From an uncultured Oscillospiraceae bacterium (GTDB lineage: Bacteria; Bacillota; Clostridia; Oscillospirales; Ruminococcaceae): a stretch of 24,871 nucleotides of DNA. The position numbers were made by a program, and so were the translations under genes. This document shows positions 1 through 6,390 of the stretch, in pieces; the stretch's first letter is position 1, and every line of letters begins with the position of its first letter. Where the stretch lies: assembly GCA_910577365.1 (NCBI GenBank), contig CAJTMU010000032.1:1-24871 (forward strand), in the 5' to 3' direction. Under the pieces are notes generated by a model. The model was not told the origin of the DNA. It saw only the letters and a program-made list of their open reading frames with translations, and did no database searches.

Positions 1-929
1 ACTCCGCATGCCGCAGCCTCTCTTACCACTATACCGTTTGTGTCGTACTCGGAAGGGAACAGGAACAAATCGCCTGCGGTGTAGTATACCCTAAGCTCCT
101 CGCGGTCATAAATCACCCCGGGGAAAATACAGTTATCCGAAAGCCCGAGCTTTGCGGCATAGTCCTCAATCTCCTGACGCTCAGCACCGTCGCCTACGAA
201 CATCATTTTGTAAGCGATACCTTTTTCATCAAGTAGCTTAAGCGCGTCAAGTATCAGCCTTATACCCTTGTACCATAGCATCCTCCCCACAAAAATAAAC
301 AGCGGCATATCCTTGTCTATTCCGTAAGCGGCGCGCAGCTCGTCAGCGTCGTTCTTGTCGGCGCGGCCTCTTGGAAAATCCACGCCGTTTTCCATTACGC
401 GGTATTTGCCTTCAAAGCCCAGACCACGGAGATTTTCACCTGCTCCGTTGCTTACCACCCAGACTTCGTCGCAGGCAGCGATGTTGGACACGATGAATTT
501 GGTGGCCTGCTTTGCCATAAGCTCATTGGGCAGAGCGGCGTTTATCTCAATATCAAATTTTGTGTGGTAGGTAAGGATTATCGGCGCTCCGCACTTTTCC
601 CGAAGCACTCTCGCCATTACCGCCGAAGCCCACGGGCAGTGGCAGTGGATAATGTCAAAATTTCTGTTGGAGAGCTTGTCCAGATTTGAGCTGCTGAAAG
701 GGTATCCCGCGCGGTAGCCGCATAACTTTTCGCTAATGCTCATGCTTTTATAACGCACGACCTCGTATGGGTAGTTATCCACAGCGCCCGGGTAATCGGG
801 GGTCGCGACGGCGGCGCTTCCCAATTGTGTGCTGATAACATCCGCATAGTTTACCACCGTATTCGCCACACCGTCCACCAAAGGCGGAAATGAATCATTC
901 ATAAGACATATGTTCAGCTTTTCCGACAT
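1..929 (-). CDS. Family 4 glycosyltransferase, C-terminus cut by window edge
   Basis: The reading frame opens at 929 and runs without a stop to base 1, giving about 309 residues of a GT-B glycosyltransferase; the last part of the protein is outside the window. The start is supported by AAGGAG six bases upstream. The N-terminus (MSEKLNICLMNDSFPPLVDG) has the early loop typical of family 4 enzymes; FDIIHCHCPWASAVMARVL and the following ILTYHTKF match the N-terminal Rossmann half. FVGRMLWYKGI begins the nucleotide-sugar half, and DTNGIVVREAAACG near the end is the donor-binding region, with Asp where the classical EX7E motif has its first Glu. The closest functional type is probably a diacylglycerol or cell-envelope glucosyltransferase, but the acceptor cannot be read from sequence. 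It is transcribed alone from its own promoter. Confidence 0.9.
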   Translation of the reverse strand, partial: MSEKLNICLMNDSFPPLVDGVANTVVNYADVISTQLGSAAVATPDYPGAVDNYPYEVVRYKSMSISEKLCGYRAGYPFSSSNLDKLSNRNFDIIHCHCPWASAVMARVLREKCGAPIILTYHTKFDIEINAALPNELMAKQATKFIVSNIAACDEVWVVSNGAGENLRGLGFEGKYRVMENGVDFPRGRADKNDADELRAAYGIDKDMPLFIFVGRMLWYKGIRLILDALKLLDEKGIAYKMMFVGDGAERQEIEDYAAKLGLSDNCIFPGVIYDREELRVYYTAGDLFLFPSEYDTNGIVVREAAACG

Positions 930-1007
930 GATAGGCTCCTTATCTGTTCTTCGGACGCGGCATATACTCGTTCAGCTTTGTCCGTTTTATTCTGGTTGAT
1001 TTTTCAA

Positions 1008-1094
1008 TGAAACGCTGATTGAAGCAAATCGAACACAATCAGCCCAATGGTTGCCTGCGTTTAATCAAGTTAACTGCGTTGTGACGGCGTTTCA
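1008..1094 (-). promoter_or_regulatory. Leader with competing inverted repeats
   Basis: The glycosyltransferase leader holds two pairings that share bases. A local hairpin joins GCTGATTG (1014-1021) to CAATCAGC (1036-1043). A long-range pair joins TGAAACGC (1008-1015) to GCGTTTCA (1087-1094). Both cannot be complete at once. It matches no riboswitch class that I recognise. Confidence 0.35.
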
Positions 1095-1103
1095 CTGATT
1101 TCT

Positions 1104-1132
1104 ATTATAGCATAATTTGGTTAGTAATTCAA
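1104..1132 (-). promoter_or_regulatory. Sigma-A type promoter of the glycosyltransferase gene
   Basis: Read on the minus strand there is a -35 box TTGAAT (1127-1132), a 17-base spacer and a perfect -10 box TATAAT (1104-1109). The predicted start near 1097 leaves a leader of about 168 bases before the ATG at 929. Confidence 0.75.
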
Positions 1133-1175
1133 GAAATTTTTCACACAAATTCCGTAAATGTGAGAGAAAATCAAC

Positions 1176-1218
1176 CAAAAACTTACGCTGTCTATTAAAC
1201 GGCGGGGCAGAAGCGTAA
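1176..1218 (-). terminator. Probable terminator after sigF
   Basis: Directly after the sigF stop, the minus strand has TTACGCT (complement of 1212-1218) pairing with AGCGTAA (complement of 1183-1189), followed by GTTTTTGG. The loop is long, about 22 bases, so the fold is not ideal. It would separate sigF from the glycosyltransferase. Confidence 0.5.
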
Positions 1219-1222
1219 CCAT

Positions 1223-1864
1223 TTATATCATTAGTTCTCTCAGCCCTGCCAGTATTTTTCTTTCACGCCGCGAAACCTGAACCTGCGTTATTCCAAGTAT
1301 TTCGGCGGTTTCACATTGAGTTTTCCCGCGGAAATAACGCAGTATTATCAGCTGCCTTTCTTCTTCAGAAAGCTCTGACAGGCATTGTCTGAGAGCCAGC
1401 TTATCTATAAGGGAGTTTTCCCCCGAATCCTGCGGAAGGTCCAGCGTACCGCCGTCATCTTCTACCGTCAGCGACAGCGGCGGCTGCCCCGCCGATATGG
1501 CTTCCGCCGCTTCCTCATGTGATACCCCAAGCCGCGCGGCGATATCCGAGATACGCGGTTCGGCTCCCTCGGCAGCAAGTTCGTCGCGCACTCTTGCGGC
1601 GCGCAGTGAAAGCTCCTTAAGGCTTCGGCTCATTTTAACCGTTCCGCCGTCGCGGAACAGCCGCTTAATCTCCCCCAGAATAACTGGCACAGCATATGTT
1701 GAGAAGCAAAGACCGCGCTCCCAATCAAAGTTGTCGTACGCTTTGATAAGTCCCACACAGCCAGCGGAATATAGTTCCTCATATTCTATTCCGCGCCCTC
1801 TGAAGCGGTTTGCGAGCGAGTGCACAAGCGGAAGATTATTTTCTATAAACTCATCTCTTGTCAA
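1223..1864 (-). CDS. sigF: Forespore RNA polymerase sigma factor SigF
   Basis: A 213-residue sigma-70 family protein that directs early forespore transcription in endospore formers. Region 2 is seen in YEELYSAGCVGLIKAYDNF (28-46) and in FSTYAVPVILGEIKRLFRDG (54-73), a signature of the SigF/SigG group. Region 3 spans about 80-130. Region 4 carries the helix-turn-helix CETAEILGITQVQVSRRERK (184-203). The length is a little below the usual 250 because the N-terminus lacks the extension seen in Bacillus. It begins inside the last codons of spoIIAB (14-base overlap), the usual operon order, so translational coupling is likely. Activity is expected to be held by the anti-sigma factor SpoIIAB. Confidence 0.95.
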   Translation of the reverse strand: MTRDEFIENNLPLVHSLANRFRGRGIEYEELYSAGCVGLIKAYDNFDWERGLCFSTYAVPVILGEIKRLFRDGGTVKMSRSLKELSLRAARVRDELAAEGAEPRISDIAARLGVSHEEAAEAISAGQPPLSLTVEDDGGTLDLPQDSGENSLIDKLALRQCLSELSEEERQLIILRYFRGKTQCETAEILGITQVQVSRRERKILAGLRELMI

Positions 1865-2291
1865 GCTGCTTCTCCATTATCACGGTCGTGCCCTTTTCGG
1901 GTCTGCTGCTTACGCGCACCTTGTCCATAAAGCTCTCCATCACGGTGAAGCCCAGACCCGAGCGCTCCTCTTCGGCGGGCGCAGTGGAGAACATTGGCTG
2001 CATAGCCTGAGCGACGTCGGATATCCCTTTGCCCTTGTCCTTAACGGATATGTAGAGAAGATTTCCCGAGTACATACGCAGTGTCATTTCCACTGTGCCG
2101 CGGGTATCTCTGTAACCGTGAACGATAGCGTTTGTCACCGCTTCGGAAACGGCGGTCTTTATCGCGGCAATCTGTTCCACTGTGGGGTCGGCCTGTGCGG
2201 CGAACGCCGCGGCGGCAGTGCGGGCAAACGCCTCGTTGCGCGACAGCGACACAAAGCATACGCGGCTTTCGTTTTCAATTATCCTTTTCAT
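1851..2291 (-). CDS. spoIIAB: Anti-sigma F factor SpoIIAB
   Basis: A 146-residue GHKL-fold serine kinase and anti-sigma factor. The N box is AVSEAVTNAIVHGY (47-60), the G1 box is VKDKGKGI (83-90) and the G2-like lid is RSGLGFTVMESFMD (110-123). In sporulating Firmicutes this protein binds SigF in the predivisional cell and phosphorylates SpoIIAA. Its ATG overlaps the spoIIAA stop by four bases (ATGA) and its 3' end overlaps sigF, so the three genes form one translationally coupled unit. Length and motifs are complete, so it should be functional. Confidence 0.96.
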   Translation of the reverse strand: MKRIIENESRVCFVSLSRNEAFARTAAAAFAAQADPTVEQIAAIKTAVSEAVTNAIVHGYRDTRGTVEMTLRMYSGNLLYISVKDKGKGISDVAQAMQPMFSTAPAEEERSGLGFTVMESFMDKVRVSSRPEKGTTVIMEKQLDKR

Positions 2292-2599
2292 GCGTTTACT
2301 CCTTTTACCAAAAGATTTGACAGTCCTGACAGTTTTATTACTGCCGCAATATTCGGCTGTGCGTTTTTTATAAGAACCTCTCCGCCGTAGGCGCGTACCG
2401 TTTTTAAGCGTCCCAGAATCAGCCCTATTCCCGAGCTGTCCATAAAGCCAACGTTTTCCATGTCTATTATCAGCATTTCGGGGCGGGAGAGGTTTATTAC
2501 CTCGTCAAGCTCCATACGCAGCTCACGTGCGATATGGTGGTCTATATCGCCGGATATCGCTGCGGTTATCCGCTTCCCGTCATTGTAGATCTTAAGCAT
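2288..2599 (-). CDS. spoIIAA: Anti-anti-sigma factor SpoIIAA
   Basis: A 103-residue STAS-domain protein. The phosphorylation loop FMDSSGIGLILGR (52-64) contains the double serine in which the second, Ser56, corresponds to the residue phosphorylated by SpoIIAB. When unphosphorylated it captures SpoIIAB and frees SigF. The start has AAGGAG eight bases upstream. It is the first gene of the spoIIA operon. The family average is about 110-117 residues, so this copy is slightly short but covers the whole fold. Confidence 0.95.
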   Translation of the reverse strand: MLKIYNDGKRITAAISGDIDHHIARELRMELDEVINLSRPEMLIIDMENVGFMDSSGIGLILGRLKTVRAYGGEVLIKNAQPNIAAVIKLSGLSNLLVKGVNA

Positions 2600-2630
2600 T
2601 TCGTTCTCCTTTCATCATCGGGATATAATA

Positions 2631-2667
2631 ATTATAGCGCCATACCGCAAAAAATTTTGTCGGTATG
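2631..2667 (-). promoter_or_regulatory. Candidate spoIIA promoter region
   Basis: A TATAAT (complement of 2631-2636) lies about 32 bases upstream of the spoIIAA start. No good -35 hexamer is present at 17 bases. An inverted repeat CATACCG/CGGTATG (2641-2647 and 2661-2667) covers the expected upstream position. In related bacteria the operon is driven by SigH with Spo0A; I cannot match a SigH -35 with confidence. Confidence 0.3.
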
Positions 2668-2723
2668 ACGCTGTGAAAATATGTTTTTGGTGCCGCAAGG
2701 AAATGAATCTATGTATATCGTAT

Positions 2724-2756
2724 CAAAAAAAGCCGCTTTCTGAAAGAAAACGGCTC
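2724..2756 (-). terminator. Intrinsic terminator downstream of the ttcA-like operon
   Basis: On the minus strand AGCCG (complement of 2751-2755) pairs with CGGCT (complement of 2731-2735), with an internal CTTTC/GAAAG pairing, and is followed by a run of T residues (complement of 2725-2730). It lies between the ttcA-like gene and spoIIAA and should insulate the sporulation operon from read-through. Confidence 0.6.
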
Positions 2757-2945
2757 AGCTTGTAGAAAAAGCCTATATGCCAGACAACATCGTCGCATGA
2801 AATTTCAAAAAGTGTCAAAATTTGCGAAGCAAATTCTGACTGGTTTTCGCAATCGCGCATAGTGAACGGAGCGTGCTTGCGGACATTTTGAAGTTCTTTT
2901 AAATAATCTGCTTTTTGTCAACTTATCTTAATAGCATAAATTATT
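2745..2945 (-). repeat. Dispersed intergenic repeat, copy A
   Basis: This non-coding stretch shares about 55 bases (2891-2945 read on the minus strand) nearly identically with 10529-10583: AATAATTTATGCTATTAAGA, then AAGTT-ACAAAA and TTATTTAAAAGAA. Its other end carries CTTTTTCTACAAGC, also found at copy C (about 15636). A small hairpin AATTTGC/GCAAATT (about 2818-2836) lies inside. No protein can be read from it. It resembles a MITE or REP-type element that cannot move by itself. Confidence 0.5.
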
Positions 2946-2973
2946 ATTTGCCTAATCAGCCTGCGTTAAATAA

Positions 2974-3804
2974 TCAATAAAACTCAAGAAAATTATGTCT
3001 TTCATTATTAAATTTACATTCGATTATCGCGTTAAGCTCCACATTCATAACGCTGTGAAAAATATTGCCCTCGACCTGCGGGTTGACCTGTTTAAGCTGT
3101 GCGATAAGCTTTTTTATTTCGGCGCGCTTTGAGCCGTCCGCACCGTCGCGGCGCTCCGTTACCCGACAGGCGCAGCTGATAAATTCCAGAGAGTTTGCCG
3201 CGCACCACGCTTTTATATCCACTTCACGGATATAGTACATGGGTCGGATAAGCTCCATTCCCTCATAGTTGGCGCTTTTTACCTTTGGCATCATTGTGCG
3301 CACCTGACCGCCGTAAAGCATACTCATAAGTATAGTTTCTATGATATCGTCGTAGTGATGACCGAGAGCAATCTTATTGCAGCCAAGCTCGCGCGCTTTG
3401 CTGTAAAGATGGCCGCGGCGCATTCTCGAGCAGAGAAAGCAGGGGCTGTCCCCCACATTATACACCGATTGATAGATGTCCGTTTTAAACACGGTTATGG
3501 GTATATTAAGTATTTCGGCGTTTTTTTCGATAGCTGCGCGGTTTTCAGGGCTGTAACCCGGGTCCATGACAAGAAAGACCGCTTCAAAATCTCCGCCGTG
3601 CGCCAGCCGTTCCTGAAACAGCTTAGCCATCAGCATCGAGTCCTTTCCGCCTGAAACACATACGGCGATTTTGTCTCCGCGCTCCGTCAGTCTGAAATCC
3701 TCCAGAGCCTTTGTAAAGCGCCGCAGAACAGTCCTGCCGAAATCCTCATGCAGACTGCGCTCAACGGCTTTAACCCGATCTTGCGTAAAGTTGAGATTAT
3801 CCAT
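2974..3804 (-). CDS. TtcA-like tRNA 2-thiocytidine synthetase family protein
   Basis: A 276-residue PP-loop ATPase. The ATP-binding loop is SGGKDS (51-56). Two cysteines in CFLC (122-125) and a third in the FISCACR segment (Cys211 or Cys213) match the three cysteines that hold the [4Fe-4S] cluster in TtcA/TtuA-type tRNA sulfur transferases. GHHYDDIIET (149-158) is the usual second nucleotide-site motif. The family thiolates a base of tRNA in the cytoplasm; the likely target is cytidine 32, but this is inferred from family only. It starts 17 bases after the stop of the DUF6882-like gene without a clear ribosome binding site, so translation is probably coupled. Its presence as last gene of a Ter-type operon is unusual. 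Confidence 0.85.
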   Translation of the reverse strand: MDNLNFTQDRVKAVERSLHEDFGRTVLRRFTKALEDFRLTERGDKIAVCVSGGKDSMLMAKLFQERLAHGGDFEAVFLVMDPGYSPENRAAIEKNAEILNIPITVFKTDIYQSVYNVGDSPCFLCSRMRRGHLYSKARELGCNKIALGHHYDDIIETILMSMLYGGQVRTMMPKVKSANYEGMELIRPMYYIREVDIKAWCAANSLEFISCACRVTERRDGADGSKRAEIKKLIAQLKQVNPQVEGNIFHSVMNVELNAIIECKFNNERHNFLEFY

Positions 3805-3820
3805 GCATATCTGACGGGAG

Positions 3821-4513
3821 TTACGGCGTAAGCATCATGTTGATGTTGGCTACCCTCGTTATACCTCCCGCTTCCTCAAAATCGAATTTTATCCCGCCGC
3901 CCTCTATACGTTCGGCGCTCTCCTTGAAATCATACCCGTTAAGCCACAGCATACCTGCCGCCAACAGCCTGTGGTCACAGTAAAAGGATTGTATGACCTC
4001 CATATACCGCCGCGCAAGCACCTCAGGCGCAAGCGGCGTGAAAACCTCGTCGGGCAGTCCAGAAATCTGCACGAAAAGCGCACCTCCGTCATAGGGACAC
4101 CGATAATAGCAGGTGTTCTTATCCGCTATCCCGCAGCACACCATTGCGATATTATGACCGGTGTGAAGCTCGTCCAGCCAAAAGCTCGCATTCGCAAATT
4201 CGGGAACGCCCTTAAGCGTTTTTGAGGCTCTCCTTGCGGGAGCGGAGGCTTTTTCGGGAAGCCCGCTCTCCTTGTTCGCCCAGCCCCAAAGCCATGTCTG
4301 GGAGCTTTCGCTTTCCGTGCCGAGTATCCCGGAGTTGAAACTTTTGTCTCCGAAAGAAATTCTCCCGTTTTTAATGTCGACGTTCCACCCGCTTTCCCCT
4401 ATAACTAATTCACCCATAGCCAGTTGGTGCGCTATTGCCGCTCCCGCGGACAGCGAAACAAGGTCGAAAAAGCTATTCTTATCAAATTTTATCGGACAAT
4501 CCAGTATGCTCAT
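3821..4513 (-). CDS. DUF6882-like protein
   Basis: A 230-residue cytoplasmic protein with no signal peptide or membrane segment. The stretch GWNVDIKNGRISFGD (about 42-56), followed by ILGTESESSQTWLWGWAN, is characteristic of proteins annotated as DUF6882, whose function is unknown. Tryptophan-rich segments in the middle and an N-terminal helix beginning SAGAAIAHQLAMGEL complete the pattern. AGGAGG lies five bases before the ATG, so the start is secure. The gene sits between the small unknown protein (174-base gap upstream) and the TtcA-like gene. Members of this family often appear near stress or toxin-immunity genes, but that is only context. I do not assign a function. Confidence 0.7.
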   Translation of the reverse strand: MSILDCPIKFDKNSFFDLVSLSAGAAIAHQLAMGELVIGESGWNVDIKNGRISFGDKSFNSGILGTESESSQTWLWGWANKESGLPEKASAPARRASKTLKGVPEFANASFWLDELHTGHNIAMVCCGIADKNTCYYRCPYDGGALFVQISGLPDEVFTPLAPEVLARRYMEVIQSFYCDHRLLAAGMLWLNGYDFKESAERIEGGGIKFDFEEAGGITRVANINMMLTP

Positions 4514-4687
4514 TTCTGCCTCCTGATTCTAATTTTAAATTTTCCTCGACTCATTTGTAAACGCGGTCCTTTACTTTGCCCCATGCTGCGTTTTCAGGCA
4601 CTCGCAAAAAAATTCCCGCGTGGGCGAAGCGCCGCTCTTTGCTTTGAGCTCGTCTGCTCCACGATCATTGCGCGGTCCGTCCCTGCC

Positions 4688-5041
4688 CTAAAAAATGTTC
4701 TGCCCGAACTTTCTCAATATGTCGCGCAGCAGCATTTTATCTATCTTGTACATCTTGCTTTTTCCCGCGGGCAGGTCGTCCTTCCGCATTTCAAACCTCA
4801 TGTAGACCTCGGAATAATCCTCGTCAAAGTGAAAAACGCAAAGCAGATAGCGGTTTTTGGTGGCGTAATAATTTACGGGGTTCATTTTCAGCACCTCGCG
4901 CAGGTCTGCGTCCAGCGCTTTTTCAACCTCCGCTATCTCCATAGGCTCAAACTGCACCTTTTTGTTTCTTGGAAGCGCCTCGGCGCGCTTTTCCTCCTCG
5001 GTCTTTCCGATTTTTATCTTTCTTTTGAACAGTCCCGGCAT
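4688..5041 (-). CDS. Conserved-looking 117-residue protein of unknown function
   Basis: The frame is open further upstream, but the start at 5041 (MPGLFKRKIKIGKTEEEKR) is chosen because AAAGGAG stands seven bases before it and the upstream part would overlap the pentapeptide gene. The protein is basic at its N-terminus, then has an amphipathic helix (about 34-52, EIAEVEKALDADLREVLKM) and a likely beta hairpin around YLLCVFHFDEDYSEVYMRFE. There is no signal peptide, membrane segment or catalytic motif that I recognise. It begins 14 bases after the pentapeptide-repeat stop, so it is part of the same operon. It could be a partner of the pentapeptide protein or of the HAD phosphatase. Confidence 0.65.
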   Translation of the reverse strand: MPGLFKRKIKIGKTEEEKRAEALPRNKKVQFEPMEIAEVEKALDADLREVLKMNPVNYYATKNRYLLCVFHFDEDYSEVYMRFEMRKDDLPAGKSKMYKIDKMLLRDILRKFGQNIF

Positions 5042-5055
5042 AGGCGCTCCTTTCG

Positions 5056-5634
5056 TCAGTCTATCTTTATTTCCAGCGCCCTTAAAAGCGAAAGCGCTTC
5101 GGGGCTTGAAAATGCCGCCCCCTTCATTTTGCAGGAAAATATATCGGGAGCATATCCGCTTGCTCCGCGGAAATCTGCCTTGCGCAGGTCGCATTTCAGA
5201 AAGTCGGTTCTGTCAAGACTGCACTCGGAAAAATCGCTTTCGCGCAGGTCGCACTCCGAAAACAGGCATTCAAGCAGTGAGTTGCTTTTGAAAACAAACT
5301 TCCTCATGCTCATCTTTTCAAATATCCCGCCGCGTATTCTGCATCTGCTCATTTCGCTTATTGGTTCGGAGAACGCTCCCGCCGACATAAGTTCCCCCCA
5401 GTTTATCCCGTATATTGTACAGCTGAAAAGACGGGTATCGTTAAAGCTGCTGTCTTTGAATTCAAGCGATGAGGCGTGACAGCGGGCAAATCCGCAGCCC
5501 GAAAATGACACGTTTTTCAGCTTAAGCTCGGAAAATGAGCAGTCTGTGAATTCGCAGTCCACAAATCTGATGTCCGAATACTCACTGCCCGAAATATCAA
5601 GCTTGCTGAATTCCTCGTTTTCATAATATTCCAT
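5056..5634 (-). CDS. Pentapeptide-repeat protein
   Basis: A 192-residue protein made almost entirely of pentapeptide repeats of A(D/N)LxX type, with F or L at the centre of each turn: CEFTD, CSFSE, VSFSG, SSFND and, in the second half, CLFSE CDLRE SDFSE CSLDR TDFLK CDLRK ADFRG. Such repeats fold into a right-handed square beta helix. The regular repeats are broken between about 75 and 110, giving two coils. Some relatives (Qnr, McbG) mimic DNA and protect gyrase, but repeat content alone does not show that here. AAAGGGA precedes the ATG. It lies 15 bases after the HAD gene in the same operon. Confidence 0.85.
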   Translation of the reverse strand: MEYYENEEFSKLDISGSEYSDIRFVDCEFTDCSFSELKLKNVSFSGCGFARCHASSLEFKDSSFNDTRLFSCTIYGINWGELMSAGAFSEPISEMSRCRIRGGIFEKMSMRKFVFKSNSLLECLFSECDLRESDFSECSLDRTDFLKCDLRKADFRGASGYAPDIFSCKMKGAAFSSPEALSLLRALEIKID

Positions 5635-5649
5635 AAAAATCCCTTTCCG

Positions 5650-6390
5650 TCAGCAGATACCCATTATTTCCGACGCCGTTTCCACAGCGAACTCACAGAA
5701 ACTCTCCAGACGGCTTGTTCGCTTTACCGGACAATTTATTCTATCTGCGGACAGACTGTCGGGGAAAACAGCTATATCCGCGATATTCAGCAGCGGGATA
5801 TCCATCTCGCTGTCTCCCGCGCAGATTATCTTGTCATTGTTTCCAATCCTGCCGAGCAGCCGCATAGCGCCCCCGCCCTTGTTAATGCGCCGCGGTATAA
5901 CATAGATCTTTTCGCCCGTGCGGTAAAAATCGCAGTCCGAAAGACCGCCGAGCCGCTTTTCCGTTTTTTCGGGACAGCCGCTTTTGGTAAACAGAAACAG
6001 ACTGTCCACCATGCGTATTTCAAAATTCCTGTCGGGGTCGCACTCAAGCAGCTTATAGCAGCGCTTTAACTCTTCCGCGCAGCTTCGCGTTATTTCCGCC
6101 GACTTTTCCGCCCAATCGGGCTGAACTTCTCCGTCGATAAGCAGATTTCCTCCGTTGTCGGTTATCGCGTATTTCGGCGAGAAGTCAAGTGGAAAGGTTA
6201 TTCTTCGGTATTGCTCTATGCTGCGCGAGGTAACGGGTATTATATTCAGCTTGGGGAGCAGAGCGGCGCTTTTTTCGGATATGCAGCTTATCGCCGCGCC
6301 GTCCTTATATTCCACCGTGATATCTCCCGCGCGCTTGGTGCGGGCGGAGCGTATCACCGTACCGTCAAGATCGGCAAAAAAATATGTCAT
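5650..6390 (-). CDS. HAD-superfamily phosphatase of the Ter-type biosynthetic module
   Basis: A 246-residue HAD hydrolase of the Cof/sucrose-phosphatase type. Motif I is FFADLDGTVI (4-13) with Asp7 as nucleophile and Asp9 as acid/base; motif II is VTSRS (53-57); the motif III lysine is probably Lys171; motif IV is GDSEMD (192-197). The cap domain lies between motifs II and III. The ATG overlaps the stop of the upstream four-domain fusion by four bases (ATGA), which implies coupled translation and a shared pathway. In Ter-associated clusters such a phosphatase accompanies the PRTase and StiP-like proteins and is thought to dephosphorylate a sugar- or nucleotide-derived product; the real substrate is unknown. 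Confidence 0.85.
   Translation of the reverse strand: MTYFFADLDGTVIRSARTKRAGDITVEYKDGAAISCISEKSAALLPKLNIIPVTSRSIEQYRRITFPLDFSPKYAITDNGGNLLIDGEVQPDWAEKSAEITRSCAEELKRCYKLLECDPDRNFEIRMVDSLFLFTKSGCPEKTEKRLGGLSDCDFYRTGEKIYVIPRRINKGGGAMRLLGRIGNNDKIICAGDSEMDIPLLNIADIAVFPDSLSADRINCPVKRTSRLESFCEFAVETASEIMGIC

Noticed and set aside
1497..2390. 297-codon plus-strand open frame opposite sigF and spoIIAB
   Set aside because: The minus-strand genes are unmistakable and the antisense frame has no start signal.
4424..5479. 351-codon plus-strand open frame
   Set aside because: It runs antisense across the DUF6882-like, 117-residue and pentapeptide genes, each with its own ribosome binding site; the translation is rich in Leu, Ser and Arg without a domain.
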